From Oxyruncus cristatus (taxonomy: Eukaryota; Chordata; Aves; Passeriformes; Cotingidae): DNA of 64,000 nucleotides. This document shows positions 27,501-39,258 of this stretch, one piece after another. Both the position numbers and the translations under genes were made by a program. Numbering within the stretch: the stretch's first letter is position 1; the number at the start of each line of letters is the position of its first letter. The notes beneath the pieces are model-generated. The model ran no database searches. It was not told the origin of the DNA and worked only from the letters and a program-made list of their open reading frames with translations. Where the stretch lies: the NCBI GenBank assembly GCA_013399855.1, contig VXAY01005593.1, positions 372,001 to 436,000 on the forward strand. Reading direction: 5' to 3'.

Positions 27501-30500
27501 ATAAAATGAGGACAGGAGCTGTAAGAAAGGACTGGCTGCCAAAGGCTGTAGTGTGTTTCCATTTTGTTTTTGCTTTTGCCACAAAGTTTCTGTGCACTGC
27601 AAGAGACATTGCTCAAACAGTGACCTTTGGTGATGGCAAATATTTATATTTTCACCTTTTTTCCATCCTTGAAACTCTGGGATTTAATTTGCTGAAAGAT
27701 GAGTGCCGCTCAGCACAGCTGAATTTCCTGTGAACTGTATTGGTTACAGAAGTAATTACATTAATGCTAGATACTTCAAACAAACAGGCAGTTGTTGCCT
27801 TAGATTGTCCCCTTAAGGTTAATACACGTTTGGGGTTTTTTTTTTTGGGCTTGGTTGGATATTTTTTACTTGAATCTCACCTCTCTTTATCTGTCTGACC
27901 GAAGCTCAGAGCACTTTCCCTTGCCGTGGGCAGTTTGTATTGTATCATTAGGTGATCTGTAACTAAATGTGATGGTAATGGTGATGGTAAGTACTGTTGG
28001 AAGGCCCCTGAGAGGTGTAATTACACACGGTTCCTCTTTATGGATCTGCCTTTAAAGATACAAAGCCACAAGGGCCAGTGGCACAGAGCTGCTGCTGAGC
28101 AGCTTTAAGACAATGCTGTTCCCTGCTGCAAAGTACAATGCCAAAAAACAAATCTGTGTGTGTAGAAACCTCTGTAGCAAACGCCAGTGAGACGTTTAGG
28201 GGCATTTTGCACAGACTGTGAACGAGACTAGGAATTCATTAACTGGTTCTTGCACTTTGGATGCATAATCTCTAAAGCAGGAACTAGAGAGAAAGATGAG
28301 AGATCTGGTTGGGACACATAAGAAAATGCGACAGAGTTGCTTTGAGACATTTGCTCTCCTTTTGTTAAGTAAGTGCAAGCCGATTTCACTGATGTCATGA
28401 TTGTGTCCAGAAGTGTTGATAAAGAATTGCTCCAAAATCCCCACAATAACACACACTACAGAAATTGCAGCTGATAATCAATTCTGATATTTTTACTAAT
28501 TAAAAAGCCAGGTTATCATTCAAATTACAATTTCTTCTCTGCTTACGGTGGAATGCTTGCATGACATACTTTTTTAGGGCTCCAGCCTAAAAAACCACCT
28601 TACGTTTTTAGGCTCCAGCCTAAAAATCCTAAGGATATTTTGACCAAAAAATCCTTGGGAACACTGATTTCTCAGCAGCATGATGGCTGAGGAAGACTTG
28701 TAAGCATTGAAAAGAAAAACAACAAACCTTAAAAGAGGAAGTTTGACAGGAAGTTGGTTTCTGCTGCTGTCTGGGCTGTCAGGAGGGAGGGACGCATCAC
28801 TGCAGCTTCCTTCCAAGTAGGTTTTACATATCTCCAAACCTGTGCTGATTTCTAAGATGAACTGTAAAATAAAGCACACCTGAGCCTACTAATGGCAACA
28901 CCTCTTTTGGAAAACCATGTAGCATAAACAGTTACGTAAAAAACCTTAAAAATAAGGAGGAGTTCAGAACATTAACTGTAGGGGATACTATAGAAGTCTG
29001 TGTGAATTTACCCATGTCTGGCATGTGTTACTCGGGGATTAGCAGTGAATCTCTTGCTAATAGCAACGTGCCCTGATTCACATTTGTGAAGTGTAAAACA
29101 TGCTCTATTTCTGTCAGTTTGGGAAAAAAGGTTTTCTGAGGGTTTCTGAGAAATGACGACAATTAGCATGAGTAATTTCTCTTTTTCCTTGCCTTGCGTA
29201 GTAATAAGGCAGTTCTATACGACCAACAGCATTTCAGTGTATATAGTAGGAGTTGTAAGTGTCTGAAAGGATTAGGAAACAAGGAATATTCCTGATGTGC
29301 AGAGCAGGAGGAGCGCAAACACACAAAATCTTTCTGTCTGAGCATTTTCTGCAGCACTTTGTTTGCTAAAGTACTGCATAGCAACACTGAGGTATGTTAA
29401 AATTCGCTTTTTTTCTATCCCAAACACCACAGAGTGTTTGATTTACTACCTTTTAAATGGGTGGTCTCTTAGTGATTCGTGACTTCTAAAAGATTAATCA
29501 CGTCCTTTTCTGCCATGTATATTTCTATTTTTTTTTTTTTTTTCCTTTTCAGCAGTGGAAGCTAGGGTAGGGCAAGATGAAAGCAACAGCAAAGTAGCTA
29601 AAATCATCTTCAAGGAAGTTAGCAGCAATCGTCCCGCCCTCCCCCTTTTGCTCAACTGCTCTGTGCCTGCCATCCCCCCAGCCGGCCGTGCCGGCAGCTC
29701 CCGGCCACCGGGATGGGCTAGTGCTGGTGGGGAGCAGCGCTGCTGCCCCCCGGGGGGAAGGATGTCGATAAAATGGAATAGATTTGCAGAAGTACCTCAG
29801 ATAACAGTGAAGCTGGTAGGACTTAAGCATTGGGAGGTAAGAGCTTCGTGGTTCTTTGTGGGAGGGATCGGCTGCTGCAGATCTGTTCCTCTGGGTTGGC
29901 GGTACCCGTTGGGTCTGTTCCTGCGCGTCGGTTCCGCCGCAGAGCCGGGCTTCAAATCTTGCTGGCAGCTCCAATGGCGCAGGAAAATGGTCTTGTTTTT
30001 TTACAATCCTTTTTAAAAATGAAGTTCCAGTAACTGTCACAGGAGAAAAGCTGAAAAAAAAAAAATCTCATTTTGAGACCTTGTCCTTCAGTGGAGTGGC
30101 TGGCAGTCTGTGCGTAGTGTGCTGTTTCCTCCTTGAAAGTGGTGCACCCATTTCCTGTTTTTTTCTGGGGTCGTTCAACTTTAATTAAAATGTTTTTTAC
30201 AGTGATTTTCATGAAGGCAGGGTATTATTCCAGACTTCAGAATTACTGGGCTTTGCAGTAGACATCAGGTAGGTTTAAAGTATAGGATGAGAAATCTCCT
30301 TTCATCATGAGAGTCACAAGATTTGCCCTGAGCTTAGAGTGATCTTTTCTCCTGGAGCTTCACAAGAATTAGTAATAGAGCAAAACTCCAGACATCAGCT
30401 TAGTACCATCAGCCAAGGCCTAACCTGCAGTTTAAGTTCTTGAATCCTGCCATGCTGGACATGGTTAAAGGTGGGCAGGTCAGTGGATAGTGGATGGAGG

Positions 30501-33500
30501 AATGGGGCTGCAGAGGTTTCTGTGGGGTGGTGAGCCAAGCTGATGGCTCAGAGGAGGCGGAGATGTGATGCAACACAGATGCAACACAGACTCTTCCTGG
30601 CAGGTTTTCTGCTTCAGACAGGATTGTTCCATATGGTAATGCTCCTAGTTTTGCCTATTTGCAGAACAAAATAGCGTTTGGGGCCAGTAAATAGACTTTT
30701 TGTTTATGACACTTTGCAGGGAGAGACTCCGACACCGGGCATTTTGCCTGGGAAGTGTTGGGAGAGGAGAGTCCTTAGGCTGAGTTACTCATTATTTGAG
30801 TGTGTCATCAAGAGCTCAACAGTTTCCCTGCGGGTGACTGCAGAGCTCAATACCTCTTTTAACCACTTCGTGGCAGTTGCTCACATGGGCTGCTCTGCAG
30901 CTCTCTGATATTCAGGCTGTGACAATATTAGGCAGACGATGCATAGCACATAAAATAACAAAATGCAAAGATAAGCTCACAGAAGCCTGTGAGCTTAACC
31001 AGTTTCTGGTTAAGCTTCTCTTTCAGATGCCAGGAAATCTGCAGTAACAGTTAAAGTACAGACCTGGAGCTGAATTATATGGTAAACATGTTATAGGTTG
31101 GTACACAGAAAGACAAGGAGTCGCTGTAATTAAAATTTGGTGTTTTTCTGTGGAGTTTCCTTTAAAAATTGTTTGGAAGAATTCCAAATCCATGAAAGGC
31201 TGCAGGGAAAAATGTTTCACATTTTTAGTATTTGGTATTTTCAATCCAAGGTAGCGATAGAAAAGTAAGCAGAAACTCTGCTAAAAATTGGAGAAGCTGG
31301 CTGTGCTTGTCATCTTTCCAAAGCTGAGTAGCCCAGAGGTTGAATTGTGGCTTGTGGAGGATGAGAGGATCTTTGATGGCGTTGCTGTTGTTCCTCTGCC
31401 TTTCTGTGGTGCCATATGTAGAGAGTTTGTAAAAGATCCATTTTCCCAAAGAGCTTCACATGATTACTTGGGGTTGCATGTAACTATTGAAAAAGTTGCT
31501 AGTTGGAAGGAAAACAGAGGTGGAAATACTCTGGCACTGAGGCTGTACAGGCGCTGAGGAAGAGTTTGTGTTCTCCATTAAAAATGCAGTTGCAAATCTC
31601 AAGCTTTGCAGGTTGGCTTTAAAAATTAACTGTTGAAAATATGACACACACTGCATGTGGTGTTTGTATTTAACACAATTCACTGAAAGCACTGAAGAGG
31701 CTGATGAGAGCCCAGAAGAGGGAAAGAGGTAAAGCCGTTAAACCGACAAATATAAAACAAAGGTGAAAGAAAATAGCTGCCTTCAGAACAGACTGAGTTT
31801 CAGATCTGCTGGTGAGACATCTGTTAGTCAGTAGTATGTAAATCCACATCCAGGAGGGCTGTAAGGTGTTTTTTTTAATGGAGAGCTGTGCAGACACATG
31901 ACCATTGTTAAGGTGTGCACTGGTCGATATTGTCGCAGTGCCAAAGGCAAACACTGAGGAATTTGTGTCTGGAGAATAGACCTCTCTGCAAAGTAACAAG
32001 GCTCTTGGTCATTTTCTCTCTGCAGGAAAAGGAGAAAGATAAAGAGAAGACTAAAGAGAAGGACAAAGATTCCAAGGAGAAGGAAAAAGATAAGAAGCTG
32101 TTAAATGGACATCTCTTCACTGCAACCTCCGTTGTAGCCCAAGCAACCTGTTACCACTGTATGAAGCCTTTCAATAAGGATTCGTACTACTGTGCAAGTA
32201 AGTCAGGGGAGGTTCCCTCCCTTCCTTTTGTTTTTCATTGAATCTGACATGGAAAATGCGAACCTTACGCCTTCTCTTCCTTTTGCTTAAGGATGTAGGG
32301 TGGGAGGGAGACTTTGGAGATAGTGATTCATGGAGCAGCATGTTGCCTTGTGGAAACTGGACTGAAGTGAGTCGTGGCTGCGTGGAGGTGTCCTGCAACT
32401 TCATTCCAAGCTTGAGCTCAGCCATCACAGCGTCCCACAGGGTTTTCTGCCCCTTGTTGGGCTGTGTCAGTCAGCTGGAGAACTTTGTTTATTTCAGCTG
32501 CATGTTATGGCTTGGGCCTGAGCTGCTTTGATAAGATAGACAAAGGACAGGGACAGCTGGCTTGGATCATGGCTTTTACTTCCAATGGGGAAAAAAAGTC
32601 CCACCCATCTGTTGCTTTAGTTCTCTGAAACACAGCTTCTGTGAGCCCTCAGTGAGAACCACATGGTACAAAAAGGAAATACTCACCCTCTTCTCCCTTT
32701 TTACAAGAAATTGCATCACAGGTCAAATGGCAACTACCTGTGTGTGTGTGTGAAGTACGTGCACCACGGTCCAGGCAGGACAGGAAACACATCTGAGGGT
32801 TTCTGCCAGATTGGTGATTTTGTTCTCTTTTCTTATCACACAGTTTCTCATGCCTGTAGCTCGATAAGGTCAGCAGAGTTGGTGTGCTTGAGCCCAAAAT
32901 GCTGCCTGGTTTATGCAGCAGCCCAAAGCTATAGAATATGCAGACAAAAATGTCTTTTTCCCATTGCAGCTCAGGGCTCTTCTTTCCTCACTATTAGTAA
33001 TTTTTTACTCCACTTGCCTAGAGATAAGTCAAAGCATTTATGGGAACTGCTCCCAGGCTGGAGCCTTCTGTTCCTCCTGGTAGATGTGAGCAGGGGAAGG
33101 GGCAGCCAGCTGAATCCCAAATGGCAGTTTTGATTTTCCTGGAAAAGATTTCAGCAAAGTTGTTTGCATGAAACACACTCTGTGTCAGCCTGATGGGAAG
33201 TGGAAAGCATCAACAGTTGTAAGCTCTCAAATGCATTCTCTCCCTTTTCCCACTCAATTTTCTTTACAGCTTCTGAAGCCACTTAGAAAATCAAATATAT
33301 CCCAATTTAATTTTCTCTATATTCTACTGAGTTAAAATAACCCAACAACGTCATATGTTTTAGCATAGATGTTCTTTCCTTGTTTCCAAGATACGACAGA
33401 AAATTATTGTAAGTTTTCTGCATTGGACAAGAAATGAATGCCACGAGGAAGGTTTGATGAGGGCCCAGGTTGAAATCTCACATCTGAGAGTGCTCCCTCC

Positions 33501-36500
33501 TCCTATTGCATCTTAAAACCAACCATCAGATGCTTTGGCAATTGTGGATAACCAGCAGCAGAGGCTCTGTTATTCCTATGCTGTTGCAAACTAGTGAGCA
33601 TCACTGCTCTGTCTCGCCTATGAATGACTCTTTCTTAATGCCTTTTAAAGCACTGGATCATTTTAAATCAATGTCTCAGCTTTTCAGTGATGCCCCCCAG
33701 CTTCCTGAAACAGCTAGTCAATGCTAAAAGATTGAGAGTACTGTGAAACAAATGGGCAAGCAAAAAGCCTAACTTTTAATAGCTTCCTGCCTTGTCTTTT
33801 TTTTTTTTTTTTTTTCAATCATAAATGCAGAAAATAAGCTTTATGGGGGGTTAATTATTAATACTAGTGATACAGAGGAGTTGCAGGAACTTCCTGCCTG
33901 CTGAAGAGTTGAATAGGTGAAATAAAGTCCCTGAAACTAGATTTTTCGATCTGAAAAATACAGATGTTGTATTGCCAAATGGTACATACTAAAGAGCTGC
34001 CTGCAGGCTTTCAAGGCCTGAGTGTGAATTTAATGATTCTGAATTGTCTCACTGCCTGTCTTCGTGCACCAGAAGCAGATTCTGCCCCTCTTCCTTGTTC
34101 GATCTGAAAAAATGATAGTGCTTGTGGGTTTCTGCAAGAACATGCAGGTTTCTTTGTTCTGTCTGCCTTGCACAGGAAACTGTGAGATGACAGAACAGCA
34201 ACACCCTATGGCCTTACCCTTATCTCTGTCAAAATATCAGAATTACTGGCTTGTATTAAGTAGGCCTAAATGTAAAAAATTCTAGGAATGTGAGCATATC
34301 TTGTCATTCTGGACATGGAATTTTTTCCTTTGTCGTTTTTTCAAGAAATAATTCAGAAGTTTATGCTTACAGTGTAAAGTACAATTCATTATCTGTGTTA
34401 GTGTTTTCATGAATGAGTGGAAATAATTTTCTCTAAGCTACGGAATCTCATCTGAGAGCATTTGAGTTGTGATCTTTTATCTGCTGAGTTACAGCCTCAA
34501 ACCCTATTATCAATTCTTATGGAAAAAAAAAAAGTACTTTTAATCATCCTTTCCCAGAAATCTGCTGGCAGAGGTCTTGGGCAGACTTGGGCTTTTCCAA
34601 AAAAACGAACAGCCTTAGCTCTGGCATATAAGCAGCAGAGGCTGGGGTTAAAGCCCCATGGTCTTTGCACTGGTGGGTGCTGTGGTTTCCAACTAAAACC
34701 GTGTCTCCAGTGCAGTTTTCAGCAGGAAGTCCCAATTTCCCAGACATGGTCACCTGACACATGGTCCTGTTACTTTTTCTGGTGACCCTGTAGTAAAACC
34801 CTGTAGGTTTCTGTGCTGTAGATCTTGCCTATGATGTCTGAGTTTGGGTAAATGAATTTTCCTGTCTTTTTCCTGTCTTTTGGATCTCGCAGTCCGTGTT
34901 TTGGTGAGAACAGTATTTCTGTTCTCAGAGAAAATATTGGTCCTACAACTGGTTTCTGTTTCCATCTCCTGCTTCAGCTTCCCACCTTACTTTTAGAGGA
35001 ATAATGCCATCATTTTTCTTTCCTTTTTTATTTTAATTTAGTTTAAGACCCACTGCTTAAGACCCCTGGTAGCTCAACCTTGGCATTGATTTTTAAACAG
35101 AATTTCCTGTTAAATTCCTTGAGGAAATCTTATTAACAAATAGAAGGCTAATTATCCTGGAGAGGAGCCTGTCTCTCAGTATTTGTAGCTACTCGTGTAA
35201 ACCACAATGATGCCTGAAAGTTGTAATTCTCAGTTGTGTAAATTAACAGTTCAGATTACAAATGGTGAAAACTGACCTGTCTTCTATGTGGTTTTGTTTA
35301 ATTGGTTGGGTTTTTTACTCTTGACAGACTGCAATGCAATTGTTCACAAAGGCTGTAAGGAGAGTTTTGCTTCCTGTGCAAAGGTCAAAATGAAGGTAAG
35401 AGAGTTCATCTACTGAATAAACAAAAAAAGTTTATGCACATCTATAACATCTTCTATCATATGTCACAAAGTTTCCAGCTTGTTGGAAAGAACTTCAGGC
35501 CCCGTGCTGAAGTTTTCACATAGTGAAAACTATTAAATATGTTGTTTATATGAGGAACACATGGAGTTTTTGCTTACCCCAAATGCAAGGAACCTGGTTC
35601 TCCAAGCTAAATAATGTTTATACAAGTATGATTTTCAGTTCTCTGCAGTATTATCACCACTTTCTCATTTTCCTATTTCTCCATCTGTTATTTTGCCCAT
35701 TTCTATATATATATATTTAAAAATATACATACAGCCAAAAACTGATCTGTTCTGAGAGGATTCAGAAAAACATAACTTTTTTAATTTAGTTACATGGAAC
35801 AAATTGGTGGGGAAAAGGAGGAAGAAATTACAGTGAAATTCATTTTTCTTTCAGCCACAGAGAGGGATGCTGCAGGCACATGATACCTCTTCATTGCCCA
35901 CAGTAACCATGAGAAATAAAAGTAAGAAAACTTCCTTTCCCTCTACTTTGGTGATGTTCTTAACTGTTCTGACAACTGATCACTTGATATTATGAAAGAT
36001 AAGCTTTTGTCAAAGCAGGGATGAGAACATCCTCTGTGTGTGGTAAACAATATTTGAGATTTCAGAAGTTGTACTGAAGTTGTACAGAGTTCATGTGCTT
36101 TATGCAAATGTAAAGTCATCTCAGATTTAAAATAACTACTTGAGTGCTGTAGGCTGCTGAATGCTTAGTAAGCTGGTAAGTCCACAAAATCTGGAAGATG
36201 AAGCCTGTGTCTGTGGGGGTCTGACCCTGGGAATAGTCCAACTACGAGTATTAAGTGTTTATTCAAAATACATTTTTTTTTGTTTTAATAAAATAGTCTT
36301 AGGCTTTGAGGTAGTCAAAATAAAAAGTTTAGTTTTGAATAGGAAGAATGCTGACAAACTTTTCCTGACTTTGCTGAGATACACTCTGCACTGCAGAGCA
36401 GCATAACCAGGGGTAAAGAATAGGCGTGAAATAGCCCAAATGGATTTTGTAGTGCCATGATTTGATAAGATTAAGTGCTAAGCTATGTTAAGTGATAGCT

Positions 36501-39227
36501 TGGAGATCTCTATGTCGAACCACACTGCACGATACAGTTGTAATCACTGTGGTGTTTATCAGAGACACCAGTCCAGAAAGCAGAAATGCATCTGAAGAAG
36601 GAAAAATCTGGAATTAATATGGAAAGATTAGTTAATCTATAATGATAGTATAACTATAATGATAGTAAACTGCAATGTTAGTATTTTGAAATAAGAATTA
36701 CAATTTCTCTGTGGTACATACTGATAGAGAAACCTATGTCAAAAAATTTGACCAGAAGCAGCAAGATGCATATAATTATAGGCCCAGAGGAGTGACAAAG
36801 CAACAGAGTAGATTAAAACATATGATTATTTATCACATAAAATTAAATTCAGTTTCCCAAGTATATGTTTCTAGACTTGCAGATCCCACCTTGGAATTTT
36901 AAGCATAGTACAGTGCAGTCAGTTCTGCACAGGGGTCCATGTTCTTTCCTTCCTGTGACTGTTTTTGACTGCTGAGATCCCCTGGTAATGATTCTAGAAG
37001 GAAAAGGAAGTGAATTTTAGTGCCTGGATCCTTTAAGTCATCATCACCATCACGGTTAGCAGCGGTTAAGGCGGTTGCACGGGCTGACTCCTCTCTGACC
37101 CTTCCCTTCCAGGCTCACAGCCCAAGGAGCGCCCTCGCTCCGCAATCCTTGCTCCTGATGAAAGCGCCGTCACCTCAATATTCAACAACAGGAGATCGTC
37201 ACAGCAGCCTACAGCACTTTCTAAAAGTGTCTCGATACAGAACATTGCAGGGTAAGGCTTCTCCCTGGACACCTGAGCACCCGTGTGTTACCTGACGCTG
37301 CGGACATAAAGAAATGCAGATCTCACTGAAAATAGATTCGTGGACTGTGGTTTGTGCTAAAAGTACAGAAGAGGTTCACAAAGCCAGAAATAGCCATAAT
37401 GTGTATGATACCATCAGGTGTCTTCTGCACGATCAGATTGTCTGGGTTAGTTTAGTCATGGCATGAGTTCAGAGGAGTCTGAGTTGGCCTGGTTAGATTC
37501 AAGGCCACTTTCATAGAGTAGCTCTGGGATCCAGGAGGAAATTCCCTTGCCTTTGGCTGGATACTGTGCAAGCACACATTAGCGGTTCAGGTATAGTATT
37601 AACTTTTGCGTCCATGGCAGTAGGGGTGAAGGCACAGAGCTGCAGTCTGCTTGGTGTTTTTGGACTGCATTATATATAATTAATTTTAAAAAAAAATCAC
37701 AGAAGAAAATCTGGTTTATGGTTCCTACCCTACCTGCATTTTGAGCAGTTCTACACATGAAGCAGTAGCATGGACTGCCATGTTCTGGGCAGTTTGGATG
37801 CCCTGGCTAGTCATGGTGAAACTTATTTCAGTCCATTTTTCTCATCTTTCTCAGAGCTAATGATAAGGACTCTTGTATGGCCTTTGGTATTGCATTTTTT
37901 GCACTGCTTGCACCAAGGGCAGTGAGGATGGGATGTGACTAAAATGGAAAGGAGAGGAAATGGAGTTATCCAAACCATAAAACCTCAGGTGTGATTCTTT
38001 ATAGAAGAAGCACCAGCACTCAGAAGTGTACCTCTTACAGCTTCTTGAGCCCCAGTGGGTAGTTAGAAAACAACTAACAAAAGCACAGTTCTGTATGTAA
38101 TCGTGCAGTGCTGGCTTTTTTTTTCCAATTAGTATTTAAAATGCATTTCTTGTTATTTGAAAGCACATTTGGCTGGGTTTTTTATGTCATAAACAGTATT
38201 GTGTGTTCTGTTTTTCAGCAGAGTTGGGAACGATGACAGCTTAATACACACTTGGAAATTCCTGTCGCAGTCAACAGACTCCTTACATAAAATCAGCCGG
38301 GTGAATGAATCCATGGAGTCACTGGTTGATGAAGGTAAGAGAACCCCATGGCATTTATGGCAAAAGGAAGGTCTCCATGCTGCTTTCCAGAAATACAAAA
38401 TCCATTTTCAGCAAGTGTCCTCCTTTCTAATGGACAATTAAAGTGCATGTATTTTAATCTTAGAATACCAGCATGATAAAAAAAGCCCCACATACTAATT
38501 ACTTTAGCTTGTTGAATTGTGGGAAAACATTTAGAAGGTTTCAGTTGAGTTACTTGGAATTTAGCTCAGGGAAAAACATTTCCTCTTCTGCTGTGGTTTT
38601 TTTATCTGCAATGTTGTTGCATTGCGGATTCAGAATACATTATTTGAGCTAGAATTTGGTCTGTGTGAAAATGGTGAACTAGTTTTTTGCAACTAAGAAA
38701 TAATCTTTAAAAGTGCTTTTCATAGCCTGGTCCTTACATGTTACTTGATCATTTGTGTCAGGAAAGGAGAATGTGTGTGATGTCTTTGGTGTGACAGACA
38801 AAGCCTAAACCTAAATGAGTAGACAGGAATCTCAAATAGCACAAGTTCCCCACATCTTAATGGCACTCAAATTGCTTTGTGAAGGTGCGGACATGAATGA
38901 AGGACAGCTCATGGGAGAACTGGAATTGGATTCCAAGCAGCTGGAGGCAGAGTCCTGGAGCCAAGTAGTGGACAGCAAGTTCCTACAGCAGCAAAACAAA
39001 GATGTTGTCAAACGGCAAGATGTCATTTATGGTGAGATACCTGCATCTTCACTTTTCACTCGTTTTACATAGCTTCTTCATGTTCCCGCATGCATTGATT
39101 TGGGGAACTTTAGGTCAGTGAACTTTAGGTCAGGAAACATTGACTTGGTTTCCTTAGAAGCCATAGTTTAATTCTTGCAGCTCTTATAAATGTAATGTAT
39201 TCTGTGAAAGCTTTTTTTTTTTTTTTG

Positions 39228-39258
<31 letters not shown>

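Larger units (their letters stand above)
26771..32025 (+). other. AKAP13: AKAP13 intron (5.3 kb) with CR1 and a CpG-rich candidate promoter
   Basis: This intron separates the linker from the C1 exon. It holds a longer CR1 fragment at 27020-27368 and a CpG-rich patch at 29630-29978 with a candidate first exon (both listed separately). The rest is AT-rich with no recognisable features. Confidence 0.8.

Noticed and set aside
29555..30016. 153-codon open frame across the CpG patch on the + strand
   Set aside because: It starts at GTG, is GC-rich, crosses the strong donor at 29836 and has no known similarity beyond the short part after ATG 29762. Only that part is kept as a candidate exon.
29549..30040. 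163-codon open frame on the - strand over the same CpG patch
   Set aside because: It is a GC-driven shadow with no similarity and no supporting splice signals.
38815..38884. ATG-started upstream extension of the exon at 38885 as an alternative first exon
   Set aside because: There is no promoter-like sequence nearby and the residues do not match AKAP13. More likely it is a chance open stretch of intron.
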